In this document: positions 11,718-23,023 of the stretch, piece by piece | How the letters are laid out: every line of letters starts with the position of its first letter | How positions within the stretch are numbered: the first letter of the stretch is position 1 | Assembly (NCBI GenBank): GCA_030374765.1 | Contig: JARGXX010000070.1 | Span: forward strand, 55,081-119,080 | Length of the DNA stretch: 64,000 bases | Direction: 5' to 3' | Origin: Agarophyton chilense | Taxonomy: Eukaryota > Rhodophyta > Florideophyceae > Gracilariales > Gracilariaceae | Notes under the pieces: generated by a model | Told to the model about the DNA's origin: nothing | The model's input: the letters and a program-made list of their open reading frames with translations, nothing else | The model's database searches: none | Translations under genes and position numbers: made by a program

Positions 11718-14700
11718 ATGGGCCCAGGACCCACTTCTTCGTCGAACACGCCCTCGCGCCCGCGCTTCTCATGGGATCTCAAGAACGTCCCGTGGACTGA
11801 CGGGAAGGGCAACCAAGAAGACTATAGTAAATCCGTGTCCCTATGGGCTTCGTTTCATGACAAGCTTCCAGACAACAACTCAAACAAGATCGCTCAGTCT
11901 CTCCGTGGCATCATGCTTAAATCGCAGCTCTACGGACGTGCACGGGACTTATGCTCGACCATCTCAGATGACGTCATCGCCTCGGCCTCTGGCGTTGACT
12001 GCATAGTGAAAGCCATTTTCAAACGGGACTCACTCTCTGTCGTAAGTGAAGTTTATTCAAACTTTCTGTCACTGCTTCAGGTCAAACGTGCCAGTAACGA
12101 GTCTTTCCGTAATTTTGATCACCGATTCGATGCCCAGGCCACGAAGTTCAACTCCCAGTCAGGCACTGCCCAGTTGCCAGAGGCACTTACAGCGTTCATG
12201 CTGTTGGCCAATTCTGGGGTTGAGAACGGACAACGAGTCTCCGTGTTGGCTGCTGCATCCACCGACGGCACCCTTGGAAACGACGCAACCACGACTGACT
12301 ATTTGAACACTGTAAAATACGAGAAGATCGCAAGTGTCCTTCGGCAGTGTGACAATGTTCATACAAGTTCAGCGATTGAATCGCCGAAACTGCAACCCCT
12401 GGCTGCAAGTGCTTCAAACGTTCCGCCTCGCAACCATCTTCGCTCTGATCGCCGAGAAAAAAAAGTCTCCCCTACCCTCAAGTACCCCTGTGACTTGTGT
12501 GGCAAATTCGGCCATTGGAAAAGCAATAACAATGCCAACGGCTCACTGCCATCGCACGTACGTTGCCTCGATGCGCCTGTCACGTCATCGCATCAATCTT
12601 CTCAAAACGGAAATGGCACCGGAAGTAAGCCCGATCGCAACAAGAAGACCGTATCATTCAACTCCGCGACCTTGGTAGAATCAACCGGAAATGTCTCCAC
12701 CACTTCGATCCCCGAACGCCCTGGTCCGCTAGTAGACGACGGCGCTCCATATTCTGCAATTGGGACAGTAGAGCTACAGTTGCTCTCGGATGAGCTTGGA
12801 TTACTCTCCAACACAACCCTGGACCCGATTCCGGCAGTGTTGGCTGGCCACAGCAGATGGCAATATGGCACCGGCGCTCATTCCAGTCCATCCCGTGGAA
12901 TTCTAGGATCTATCGTGTTAAAGGTATAGTCTGACAATGGTAACCTTGTGGAGATCACCCACCTAGTCCTTGAAGGCTCCTCGCAGTGGGTGATCGGGAG
13001 GAATGTAACGCGTCGCTCAAACATTGTCCACATAGGCCAAAATGCTCTCTGCTTCCAGGCCTACGGAGAAAGTGACTCTATCTCGATCATAGATATTGGT
13101 TTTCTAAGTTTCATTCCTGCCGAGAAGTTCATGTCGAATGAAAAGTACATCGGCTCGACACTCCACTGTTTATCGGCTGTGACGTTGGACAATTCACCCT
13201 GGTCCGATGTCAAAGCAATCGTCGACATAGTTCACAAGCACATATGTGGACATGCTTGTTATTCAGATTTCAAGCTGCTACTTCAGAGAAACAGGCTCTG
13301 GAACAGATCAGTTGCGATGTACCTGGCAGATTTCGTTGCAAACTGTAATGCATGTCGACCCACGGCCGTTCCCCCGCCAACCAGAAAAGTCTCCATAAGT
13401 ACGCTGTCGCAAACCTTCAATGAGGTTGTTTGTATTGATCACTTGTTTCTTGATCAACTGTGCATCCTACACAGCATGGATATGGTATCCAGATACTCTA
13501 CGGCAGCGGTTGTGCAAACTACGGCTCTTGATGATGCCGTCACCGGATTTGAGGCGAGCTGGATAGCTCAGTTCTGGTATCCTCAGGCAATTAGAGGGGA
13601 CAAGGCATTTCTAGTTGGTGCGTTTCGCGATTATTGCTCATCGCTTGACATACCAATGCATGCAGTTCCACCCAGAAGACATGCAAAGAACTCAATTGAG
13701 TCTAAACACACAATCATTCGAAGTATTTTCATCAGGCTCAAGGCAGCTGCCAACGACAACTTCAATCCCACTCGAGCGGCCTACAGTGCAGTAACGATCT
13801 CGAACGATCTCTATGGTAATGACAAGATGTCAGCGTTTGAGATGGCAAAAGGTTTTACCAAACCTGTCACTAACGGGCCACATAACAATGTAATCCCCGA
13901 TGATGTCATTGCAGCACAAGATGCATTCATTGCGAGGCGCAAACTCAATCGCATATTGCACTCGAAGGCTATCCATGATGAGCTATTTCATCCTGGCAAT
14001 TCAGTCGAAGTATTCGTCGAAAAAGACACGGACAAGCGTGGAAGATGGACTATGCCTAAAACTGTGATCAGTGTTGACAATTCTGCGAGAACTGTCACTG
14101 TACCTGGAGTCAATGGCAGAACGATGAAAGCTGCTTTTGAAGACACAAGAATGTCACTCGAAGCTAACAGCCTGGCCAAGTTAATGCAAAATGGTCTTGA
14201 CACCATTGACATCTCAAATGGCACTGACGACTTGCTGCCACCTGATACGCAGACAACTACTGACACTTATGATGACTCTGAGTCAGTCTTTGTTGATGCC
14301 GAACACGGCAATGGCGCCGATATTGGGGATCGCGTCGAAATTTATTGGCCATTAGACGACACCTTCTATCCTGGTGTCGTACACAGTGAAGCCGAAAACG
14401 GACACGTCAATATTAATTATGACGATGGAGACACTGAGGTTTTGGATATGTCGAAGGAGGTGTGGAATCATACGGACAGTCTACCCGCCAGCTCAAGCAA
14501 GCTCGCTAAACCACTTCAAGTTGAAAGTCTAGAAACAACCGTGTTGAAACAAATGCTTGATCATTTCGGGAATAAACCATTCCTGCAACACCAATCACAA
14601 GGTTCTGATCAGTACCCTGTGCATAACGCATACGTCAAGGAAGAAGAGAGCTTCCTCAAAACGGCCAAACCAGTGCTCCGAAGGCATGTACCACCCGGAG

Positions 14701-16157
14701 CTAACATCATCAGCAGTCATACGCTGTATAAAGTCAAGCACAATGACGATGGGTCGCTTAAACTTAAAGCTCGGATCGCTCCTCACGGGAATGAGGACAA
14801 CTTAGAAGATGTCTTAAGCAAAGACTGTTCGACATGTCCTCCAACAGGCTTAAGAATATTGGAAAGCATTGCGTCCCTAAAAGGCCGGACTCTACATAAG
14901 GCAGATGTTACTGCTGCCTTCCTACAGACAGGGCAAGCCCAAAGAAACGTTTACGTCAGACCGCCCAAAGAAAGCACCATGAAAGCCACCCACGCTTGGC
15001 TGCTCCTCGCTGCTGCATATGGGCTAGTCAATGCAAACGCCAAATGGCAAGATGCATCTGACACAGTAATGAAGAATATTGGATTAGTGCAATCAGCACA
15101 TATACCTCAACTGTTCTATAAAAAGGACAAAGGAAAGTTGGTATTAATTGTCGCGAAAATAGTTGATGACCTGAAGGTAGCTGGAGATGGCAACAGAGCA
15201 CAAAATTTCATTGAATCATTTAATGACAAGTTCAAGTTTGGAGTTGTCAACAATGGCCCCGGAAAGCTCAGATTCTTCGGCATAAATACCATTCAGAACA
15301 GTGATATGACTATAGAGACGAATGCTGACGATAAAATGGAAGGTGTGATGGAATATCCTATATCAAGGCCAAGACGGAAAGAGTATGATGATATGTTGAA
15401 TCAAATTGAGAAAAGCGCGTTCGCGTCTGTGAATAGTTCGCTAAGCTGGATAGGAACGGCCGCCTCACCGCTTTGCTCCTTTTACAGCAGCTACCTACAG
15501 CAAAAGGCACCTGATATAAGAGTGTCACACATAATTGAACAGATCAATACTGTCAGAAATCTCAAGAATCTAGGCACCACGATTGCCTACCCCAGACCTA
15601 TGGATGATGCAGAATACGAGCTGAGTATATTAGTGTTCTCAGATGCGTCGCGTATAGACGACATTGGACCATTGGGAATACTAACTGGATCATTGATTGG
15701 AAAGATGAACAAAGATTCGATTTACCATGTCATTTCATGGATGTCGCATAGGGCAAAGAGACCAGTAAAAAGTGTACCGGCCGCGGAAATATTCGCTGCT
15801 GGAGAAGGAATAGTTGAAGGAAAAACTATCAAGAAGGCGTACGAAGAACTGCTAGATGCTGATATCAAGTTGAGAATATTAGTTGATTCAAAAGATTTAT
15901 TCAGATCTATGTCAACCCAAAAGAATTCGGTCGACAAGAAAATAAGAGGAGATGTGAGTAGCATAAGGTTTGAATTTGAAACCGGATCTGTAGAGTCCAT
16001 ATCATGGATACCTGGATCAGTCAACCTCGCCGACCCGCTGACGAAGAAAAACAGCTGCCTGACTGATGCCTTACAATTGACACTCTACACAGGAAGACTG
16101 AACACAGACTTCGGTAGCGTATCTGAAACCAAAAGTTCACAGAAGAATTTTGGGTAA
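11718..16157 (+). pseudogene. Copia Gag-Pol polyprotein with one in-frame stop
   Basis: One frame runs from ATG 11718 to TAA 16157, about 1,479 codons, broken only by TAG at 12927-12929. Gag ends near a degenerate zinc knuckle (CDLCGKFGHWKSNNNANG lacks the last Cys). Then come: aspartic protease (LVDDGAPYSAIG); integrase with HHCC (KHICGHAC, CNAC) and D, D, E (CIDHLF, RGDKAF, NSIESKH); reverse transcriptase (KADVTAAFLQ, KIVDDLKVAG); and RNase H (VFSDAS, PAAEIFAAGEG, LVDSKDL). The stop lies inside the protease region, after the catalytic loop, which is an odd place for programmed readthrough. It is either a single inactivating mutation or a sequencing error; everything else looks intact. Confidence 0.85.
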
Positions 16158-16159
16158 CC

Positions 16160-16172
16160 AAAAAAGGGGGAA
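16160..16172 (+). other. Copia polypurine tract
   Basis: The all-purine run AAAAAAGGGGGAA directly precedes the 3' LTR and is the expected plus-strand primer site. Confidence 0.8.
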
Positions 16173-16420
16173 TACGTATGTCCACAGAATACAAACAGAT
16201 GCACGAGAGAACCATTATGCACGAGAGCACTGATATTACTTGCACCCGCTTAGCTTAGTAATTTTATTACTTGTATTGTACATACATCTTGGCTGTCTAA
16301 GAGAGCATATAAACACAAGGTGCTGCACCTCAAGGTCATCTAACTAATGCACGGCAGCGACCTCGCATACCTTAGCCTGCCTCAGATACCACCTAGTACC
16401 CGAATACTGCTCAATACTTA
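16173..16420 (+). repeat. Copia 3' LTR
   Basis: 248 bases, equal in length to the 5' LTR, with TATAAA at 16308-16313 in the same relative position. Followed by the target duplicate ACTAC and then the rest of the element A LTR. Confidence 0.88.
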
Positions 16421-16737
16421 ACTACGACGAATGTTCGTTGCACCAGACAGTAACTGATCCAGTCGGGATGATGGGTGCGTAGGGAACTGAGATGGAAGCA
16501 GAGTGAAGGGTTGTAGGCCAAACAGTCGAATTGGAACCCGGAGGGGTGCGAGAAGAGTGAAGGTTTGTGGGACAAAGAGTAGAATTAGAACCCAAAAGGA
16601 TGCCAGGCGGCTGCTATAAAACCCACTGTAGAGACCAGATCGTTTGAAGGGATCTACGGCATCGGCCCGTCAGGGAATAGTTCCAATAAACTTGTCCGGA
16701 CTGCTGTCACCATTAACTACCTAAGGTCTCTGTTGCA

Positions 16738-17795
16738 ATATGCCTCCGCGACCGCTCTCACGAAAGCGGAGCCATACCTATCTTATGCTACAGAGCAATA
16801 CTCATATTACTGAATCAAAAGAGAAGTCTTCTAGACATAAACATACTAAAGACAAGATTAGAACAGGCTCAAACGCTCCGGTTGGTCTCTACGACGTGTT
16901 TCTTGCTACTCAAGAAGCAAAGAATGCAGCGATTGGAATCCAGGCCAGCCGCCGTCGGCGACCTGATGCGGAACCTCTCTTGACTTCCGTTGATAATCTG
17001 TTAGACAAGGTTAAGAGAGATTCACATTCAGGTCTCTGTGAGATTTTGCGAGAACACCAATTTGTCGGTGTAGCCTCGGAGAGATTTGTTCTGTTGCAAT
17101 ATGAAACAAAATTGCTGATGGCAGATGTGCCATCCCTACTGAGGCAACTGATATATCAGCAGACCTTGATTCGATTTGCAGATATGGAAGCATTTACTCT
17201 GAAACCCCCGGCGCCAATCATGAAGCTGTTAACCAATTATCTGTCAACCAATCCAGAGTGCTTAATCACTCGAAGAATTAACGCAGAGTCCTGTGCCATG
17301 GTACTACTGGAAAAGGGTCCCATGTTATCAGAGTATTATTCTCTCTCCACGGAAGGAGATACCCCGCAAACCCTCCACTTAAAAACGCTACCCCAGATCA
17401 TTCCCAATGTGCTGCCTGACCTTCGCTTCTTGGGCTCTTTTTTATATCATCTTGCTGTAGACACAGACTGGAATGAAGAGGAGCGGTGTTTTCGGTGTGT
17501 TTCAGAGGCCTTTGGAGAATGGTACGGCAGTCATTGGAATCCCATGTTAAGTCTCTCAGAGCGTGAAAGTCCAGATTGGCCGTGCGGAACCGATAACGAA
17601 TTTCCCCTTGATGATGAGTCCTGGAAGTCTTTGAAGGCTGAGAACGAGAGTCAAGGGCGAAATTGGGTTATTCGCCATGTACTGTTTTCCGCTATGCGCA
17701 GCAACTACCACCCTCCGAAAAAATTTCTTACTGAACGAGTCTTGAGAGAAATAACTACAACGTCACGTCTGTATAAGGTCTTTGAGCGATGCTAG
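16738..17795 (+). pseudogene. MLH1: MLH1 C-terminal part, separated from its gene by element A
   Basis: The 352-residue frame is the C-terminal (PMS-binding) domain of the MutL homologue MLH1. It contains LTSVDNLLDKV, a region equivalent to the conserved VGV...LVQHETKLYL block (FVGVASERFVLLQYETKLLM), NVLPDLRFLGSFLYHLAVDTDW, and the hallmark extreme C-terminus YKVFERC (FKVFERC in human MLH1). It opens directly at the 3' LTR of element A. The first five bases ATATG pair with ATATT at 25682-25686. Joining those flanks keeps the frame from the fragment at 25222-25686 into MPPRPLSRKR, with one TAA just before. In cells MLH1 works with PMS partners as a mismatch-repair endonuclease. As placed here it lacks the ATPase half and is unlikely to be functional. 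Confidence 0.88.
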
Positions 17796-18573
17796 ACTTT
17801 CAAGTTAGGCCAGAAATGAAAAGCCAGCGCAGTTTATTCCATTTGTCGAAGTTCGTTTCAACAAAGGATAGTATTGAGACACGGAAGACGGAGGAAGCTT
17901 CTCCAATTAAAGCTCTACTCTGCGTTCTATCTCTTGATATTCATTAGTGGTAGTTTTGTCAAGGATCTTGTAAACGCATCACCATTAATCTTTGTACCGA
18001 AATGCACCGCTGGTTTCGTGACTCCACTTCGTATTGCACCAGGCTAATCATCAAGTAATTAACAATTCTGAATGAGCCGAAGGGATAAAACCATTGCGAA
18101 GGCGATGGGAGTGCGATTTGAGCTCCAATCTTGTAAAGGTACGTAATTTTGTTGTTGACTTGACGCTTTTTCTCGATTGCGATCTTCAACTTTTGAAACA
18201 GCCGAAAACCAGCAGGTCTTTGAAGCTCCAGTCATCTGTGATCAGGGAACTATTCTAGTTCTGGACAAACGTAATGTCATTCCTTCTGCCTATTAGCACG
18301 AATAAAGCTCTTCGGTTCTGAATATGCAGTTGTGGCGACACAAGCTGACGTGATGATTGTCTTCATCGAATTGTTCTGATTTCTAGTTGTTTGCCAGAGA
18401 GCAATCCAGAATTCCAATTGACTGCAATCCAGTAGATTGCGTTACATCTCTCCTTAACTTGCTAAACATGGCCCTAGGCAGATTTCAAGACAACCCAGTT
18501 TTTACGTTTTTGTACATGTTAAAAGATAGTTGTGTGCAATAAGAAAGACTGGGCCCAAGCACTGAGAATCACC
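17796..18573. other. Intergenic, no supported gene
   Basis: AT-moderate sequence after the MLH1 stop. Only short open frames with no recognisable similarity; no repeat or RNA gene seen. Confidence 0.5.
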
Positions 18574-19587
18574 TCACGGCGTAAAACATTCTATTGGCAT
18601 CACTGATTCATTCGGGTTTTTTGTTTTGATGAGGACGTCATCAAGATTTTTTTCTTTGGGATTATCTTCGTCCCTCAAGTTGGATTCGCCAGTTACTTGA
18701 AGTTCGTCGGCGATAAGTGCTTTTATCCTTCGGAATATAAAGTTTATTCGGTTCAAGCGATTTAGAAGGAGAAACAATACGCCAGAGACAAGGATTGCGA
18801 AAATAATTGCGACGTGAGCTTTTGCCGCTCGAGCTCCTCCAACAATTGTGAAATCCAAAACACGATGTCCCCAGTCCCTGGTCACTGTGTACCGAATTCG
18901 TGCGAAAAGGAGCCATGCAGTGATGAAAGCAATCGCGACAAACACATAGGCAAGCTGAAACCCCATCCGCAACGAGAGAAAGAAATCCACAAAGAGAAGA
19001 AGAAAATTGACCGCGTGGACAAGTACGCGCGGCATTATCATCCCTTCCCTCTCTTGAAGCAAAAGCTAGAACGCAAGATCTGCTCCCGTAGAGAGTGATA
19101 GAAATAGTTGGTACGTGCAAACAGTGGAATTGGCCAAGAGTGGGAAGGACCATCGCCCAGACATGATTGAAGACGATTGTTCCGGGTACAAGCGATACAG
19201 CAATGAACTGATAGTCGCGAGAATCATTGTGCTAGTTACACCCAAATATATCCATGTGATGAACCATCCGTAATTGAATTGTCCACTCGGGACGAGCAAT
19301 CCGAGAGTAAATACAAAAAGGCATGTGCAACATAATCGCCAAAGGAGAATCACGCGCGAAGACACCCAAACGGAGCCTCCTGCTTCCGACAGAGTGTGAG
19401 ACTTGAAAGTAGGAAATGGATTATCCGGTGCCAACACGCGAGTTTCCAGCTGATGTTTACGTGCCGAATCTTGAGACTGAAAAGACCTGCTAGTGGATTG
19501 AAATGCACTTTTAGTGGACTCAGCGTTCGCATCGAGGGTACTGGAGATGACCGTTGTTTTGCAGTTCTTCTCCATGACGTAGAGCAC
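18574..19587 (-). pseudogene. Multi-pass membrane protein, rolling-stone/FAR17-like, one in-frame stop
   Basis: Two open stretches in one minus frame (19587-19069 and 19062-18574) are separated by TAG at 19066-19068, together about 338 residues. The N-terminal 75 residues are soluble. Six or so hydrophobic segments follow, including LLWRLCCTCLFVFTLGLLV, YGWFITWIYLGVTSTMILA, RVLVHAVNFLLLFVDFFLSL and AHVAIIFAILVSGVLFLLL, then a charged C-terminal tail. The pattern GQFNYGWFITW followed by a His/Asn-containing helix (LVHAVNF) resembles rolling-stone and FAR-17a/AIG1-like proteins; this is a weak family call. The stop may mark a pseudogene or a sequence error. It lies downstream of and convergent with MLH1. 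Confidence 0.5.
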
Positions 19588-21257
19588 TGGGAGGTATTTG
19601 GATGATTTCCATCGCGTTTATCCTAACGGTAAAGAACTAAATCAGTCTACAACCAGAACGGTCAGGAACCCGAACAAACCGAACTTTAGTACTTGGACAT
19701 GAAAGCACGGAGATGACAAATATGAGAATGAGGTTGTCAGTAGAACAAGGAACAAAGTCGTGATGGGGGGAGGGCGACTATTTGTTGAACAATATTGCAA
19801 GCGAAACGAGCCAGCTAGAATCTGATGGGAAACTCGGTCTCAGGAGCGTGTATGTATTCAGTCCATGAAAAAGATGCTGTAGCTTGTTAGAATTGCGGTT
19901 GAGCGTGCTCATGAGATGAGCAGGCTCATGAGCAGTGCGATGGGAGATGAATTGGCGTTGGAGGCCAGTGCGGGTACGATAGCCGTAGCAAGCACAGTTC
20001 TGTATTCATGGCCGAATGCATGGCCGAATGCATGGTTGAATGCATCGGTTCGCACGGAAGCCACCTAAGCAGCTCATTTACAGGCGGCGACAGGAAGATG
20101 TGCCACACGGCCACGCTCCTGAGACCATACGGCACAAGTCCACAACTCCAACGCGTCGCCGCCCCACTCGGAGTGTGCGCACCTCAACATCCAACCAGTT
20201 GCTGGTGTGTCGGAACATGTGAAGCACGCTGTCGCTGTCAAATCTTTCCACACGCGTTCCAATCGAGATTATGTGCAACGTTCAAATCACACACCCCTTG
20301 GCGCTTGCCATGAATGCGGTTTGCACGTACGCCACCCTACGTCACGTGGAAACCTGCTTCCTTCGATTCGCTTTCAGTGCCCTGCGGATACGAGTCCTCC
20401 TGCCAAATTATGCCCGATGCTGCAAGGGAACGAGCAGTTCACAATTTCAGACTCAATCGCACTCGCGCGTTGTCGATCAGAAAAGCAGTGTCTCTCTGCA
20501 TCTCATGCCGTGCTTTCGCTGACGATGGACGTGAGCTGTTGCGAGGCTTACAGCCCCGCACAATTGGAATCGTACGCAGATGCGGTATGCCAATTATCAT
20601 GATCACGAGGAAAGGTCCCCTCACGTGCTCTAAAGAGGTAAGCGAGTACTGGCGGCGGCTCTTTGCCGGATAGCGGCTCCTAGGCGCGAGAGTTGCGCGC
20701 GCGAGAGAAGACTGATTGAGAGGTATTGCGTGCAGGCGGAGCGTTGAGTGGAACGGAGATGCCCTTAGCCGGCGCTGTAGCGCAAGCGATGGAAACAAAA
20801 GTCGTTAGATATGGCGGCACGGCGTCAACGACGAAGAAGACGAGGCGGTGTATCATAATGTGGAGTGAGGTGGGAGCCGGCGAGGAGACGAAAGGCAGCT
20901 TCGCTGAAATTTTTGCTCAACAGTTGTTAGAATCCAGCGCAAAGCAAGCGCGCTTCGCACTTGCGCGCTTCGCACTTGCTTTGATTGGATCCTGGAACAA
21001 TGCGAAGTCAGCGCTTCCGCTTCCGTTGCAAGATTACGCCTGTTTTCGTCAAAGCTGAATTCAACCACCGCGGATGGTTCCAACGCCGCGCCTTTGTTTT
21101 CCATCAACCTCGAGACAATCACAGTGCCAAACCTGCGCTGAACTCACGAATCCTTTGACCATTCTCCCTCCTGGTAACCTACTCCGCTGCGGAGGGGAAT
21201 GACCACTCGCTTCTCGCACCTCTACCGTAGCGCTCAAGAGCCACGTCAAGGTTCACC
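19588..21257. other. Intergenic, short local repeats only
   Basis: Many overlapping short frames on both strands, none convincing. Small repeats are visible: three near-copies of CATGGCCGAATG (20008-20042) and a doubled GCGCGCTTCGCACTT with flanking complementary AAGCAAGC/GCTTTG near 20940-20982. The last 200 bases are the probable promoter region of the Uma2-like gene. Confidence 0.45.
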
Positions 21258-22421
21258 ATGTCTTATTCGTCGCGCATCCCCCCACCTCCGTCCCCGCCGG
21301 ACTCAGCTCTGAGCGACGATTCCAACCCTCAAGCAGCCCCGTTTTCGGCGAACCCCCAGCCTAGCGCATCCCCAAAGCTTCCCCTAGACAACAAACTGGG
21401 AGCACTGCACCTGACGCCTTGCTCACTGGAAGAATACTTCAACGTCGATCCTTCTGTGTTTGGCTTGTATGAGTACGTGGACGGCCTTCTTGTTGCACTA
21501 CCGATGGCCGATGATCATCACGATGAAATAAGCCACATGATGCAGGCCTCGGTTCATACTCGATATGTCGAAGGAAAGACATCACAAATACCCTTTCTAC
21601 AGGCAGGAACTGCTATTCCACCAGAGTCTCCATCTTCGTCGCGCTCTCCGCGTCGAAGACGTGTGAGAAGGCCGGATATTAGCACTGGTCGCTTGTTGAC
21701 GCAAGCAGAAAGACTTCAACTCTCTCCCAACTCCCAAAAAGTCACTCACCCTCTCGGTAGACCTCCGGAAACTGTTGTTGAAGTTACCAGCAAGAACGAG
21801 ACGACCGACACTGTGATCAAAGTACGCGAGTATGAACGAGCCGGTGTTAACCAGTTCGTCATCGTGAATAGAGATACCACCTGTGATGACGAAAAGAAAC
21901 GCGATCCACGCGTTGAAGTATACAAAATGAATCGGGAGACAGGTAAATATTATCCCAAACGCGTATTCCGTGGAGAAGAATCTGTTGATCTTGGTCCTTG
22001 TGGCGATCACAGGCCCAAGGATCTGTTCAAACCGGATCCGTCAAAAACGCTTGATGATCTCGCATCCTCTTTCCGTTCTAAAGACGCAGCGCTGGCTTCG
22101 AAAGACGCAGCGCTGGCTTCGAAAGACGCAGCGCTGGCTTCGAAAGACGCAGCGCTGGCTTCGAAAGACGCAGCGCGTTCGAAAGACGCAGAGAAGGAAG
22201 AGCTGGCTTCGAAAGACGCAGCGCTGGCTTCGAAAGACGCAGAGATAGAACAGATGCGTTTGGAATTGAAAAGTGGAACGTCCAAGCACAGAAGGCTCAG
22301 GGAAAAGGTGAAGAAAGAATACCCTAATGTGAGCTTGAGCAACTCCAGTGGAAGTTCGAGTGCAAGCCCCACAAACAGTCCAAAGAAAAAAAAGTCCAAA
22401 CGTCCACAACGGAGACACTGA
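21258..22421 (+). CDS. Uma2-family PD-(D/E)XK nuclease-like protein with heptad-repeat tail
   Basis: 387 residues, starting at an ATG in ACCATG context. After a proline-rich N-terminus (1-45), residues about 50-250 follow the Uma2 (formerly DUF820) pattern: LEEYFN, YEYVDGLLVALP, His-rich HHDEISHMM, RRPDIS (Asp 140), PPETVVEVTSKN (Glu 175), TVIKVREYERAGVNQFVIVN (Lys 188). The D, E, K spacing suits the PD-(D/E)XK fold. Residues about 272-325 are SKDAALA heptad repeats, probably a helix or coiled coil, followed by a basic tail (KKKKSKRPQRRH). Uma2 proteins are abundant in cyanobacteria and other bacteria and rare in eukaryotes, so transfer is plausible. Their cellular role is unknown. Intact and apparently expressed-like, unlike most genes in the window. 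Confidence 0.75.
   Translation: MSYSSRIPPPPSPPDSALSDDSNPQAAPFSANPQPSASPKLPLDNKLGALHLTPCSLEEYFNVDPSVFGLYEYVDGLLVALPMADDHHDEISHMMQASVHTRYVEGKTSQIPFLQAGTAIPPESPSSSRSPRRRRVRRPDISTGRLLTQAERLQLSPNSQKVTHPLGRPPETVVEVTSKNETTDTVIKVREYERAGVNQFVIVNRDTTCDDEKKRDPRVEVYKMNRETGKYYPKRVFRGEESVDLGPCGDHRPKDLFKPDPSKTLDDLASSFRSKDAALASKDAALASKDAALASKDAALASKDAARSKDAEKEELASKDAALASKDAEIEQMRLELKSGTSKHRRLREKVKKEYPNVSLSNSSGSSSASPTNSPKKKKSKRPQRRH
22075..22245 (+). repeat. 21-bp coding minisatellite in the Uma2-like gene
   Basis: Unit AAAGACGCAGCGCTGGCTTCG, repeated with few changes and two short variant units. Each encodes seven residues (KDAALAS), so copy-number change keeps both the reading frame and the heptad phase. 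Confidence 0.85.
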
Positions 22422-23023
22422 ACACAGTTTTGGACTCCACAATCATTAGATATGCTTTGTTGTGACATTTTTGGGCCCATTTGTTTGTGTTTCATTAAGA
22501 GGTCTGATTGTATTGCTTATCTCAACGGTACCAGAAGATCAAACCCAAGAACGCACAAATTTAGAACTAGGTTCACCCGCACGGAGTAAAGACTCAATTG
22601 TCGTTCTTGTTCATTACACTATTGCAACTCTTCCAAGTAATGCTATGCTGGTTGAGCTGATTCTGTGGACTTGCTGCAGCTCACGCACCATTTGTGACTG
22701 CAATGCGTGGGCGGACCAGTTCTGAGCATTGTACCGAGGATGTAGTGAAACTTGTTGGGAAACTATGGCATTCCCTACCATGATCAAGGATTCCCTTCGA
22801 TGACACCAGAGCCTATGTCGAGGCCTAAACAGACCTCCAACTTCTAGCCTAACTTACGTCGTCATCATTTTCACGTTATACTGTAGTACGAACACAATCG
22901 CCCCACATCATCACACACACTTGAGCAAGTCAATCCGGTGCACACAAACTTTGGCCTGTAGTTGTCTGTACGATTCCAACTTGCACAGCAGCTCTCTGTA
23001 TGCACATGTGCAGCGCCGGATTC
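22422..23023. other. Intergenic, nothing recognised
   Basis: Space between the Uma2-like gene and a convergent minus-strand gene remnant. No credible ORF, repeat or RNA found. Confidence 0.45.

Larger units (their letters stand above)
11467..16420 (+). mobile_element. Ty1/copia retrotransposon, near-complete, 4,954 bp
   Basis: Two 248-bp LTRs (11467-11714, 16173-16420) differ at about five positions, so insertion was fairly recent. The target duplication is ACTAC (11462-11466, 16421-16425). Gag-pol is one frame with protease, integrase, RT and RNase H in copia order (integrase before RT). A polypurine tract precedes the 3' LTR. The RT box is IVDDLKVAG rather than YVDD, and the integrase and RNase H resemble the PyRE/GalEa branch known from red algae and some animals (family judgement from memory). 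The LTR ends are TA...TA, not TG...CA. Confidence 0.9.
9072..16737 (+). mobile_element. Ty3/gypsy element A, right half including split 3' LTR
   Basis: Begins in the middle of the reverse transcriptase at the B insertion point (AGCAT) and runs through RNase H, integrase, a chromodomain remnant, a purine-rich tract (about 11391-11407) and the 3' LTR. The LTR is itself split by a copia element. The left half of an identical arrangement is at 25687-28121. The 3' flank ATATG (16738-16742) pairs with ATATT (25682-25686) as the probable target duplication, inside the MLH1 coding sequence. Confidence 0.85.
11408..16737 (+). repeat. LTR of element A (3' copy), split by copia insertion
   Basis: The LTR parts are 11408-11466 and 16421-16737. 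With the copia element and one ACTAC removed they match 25687-26057 end to end. The LTR begins TGCAAC and ends GTTGCA, a perfect inverted end pair. A TATAAA lies at 16615-16620; the matching position in the other copy reads TTTAAA. The copy at 25687 shows the unoccupied site CAGTCGACTACGACG and so proves the insertion point. Confidence 0.9.

Noticed and set aside
20000-20800. Several overlapping ORFs of 100-130 codons on both strands
   Set aside because: They overlap heavily, share no frame logic, begin at arbitrary positions and contain no recognisable domain.
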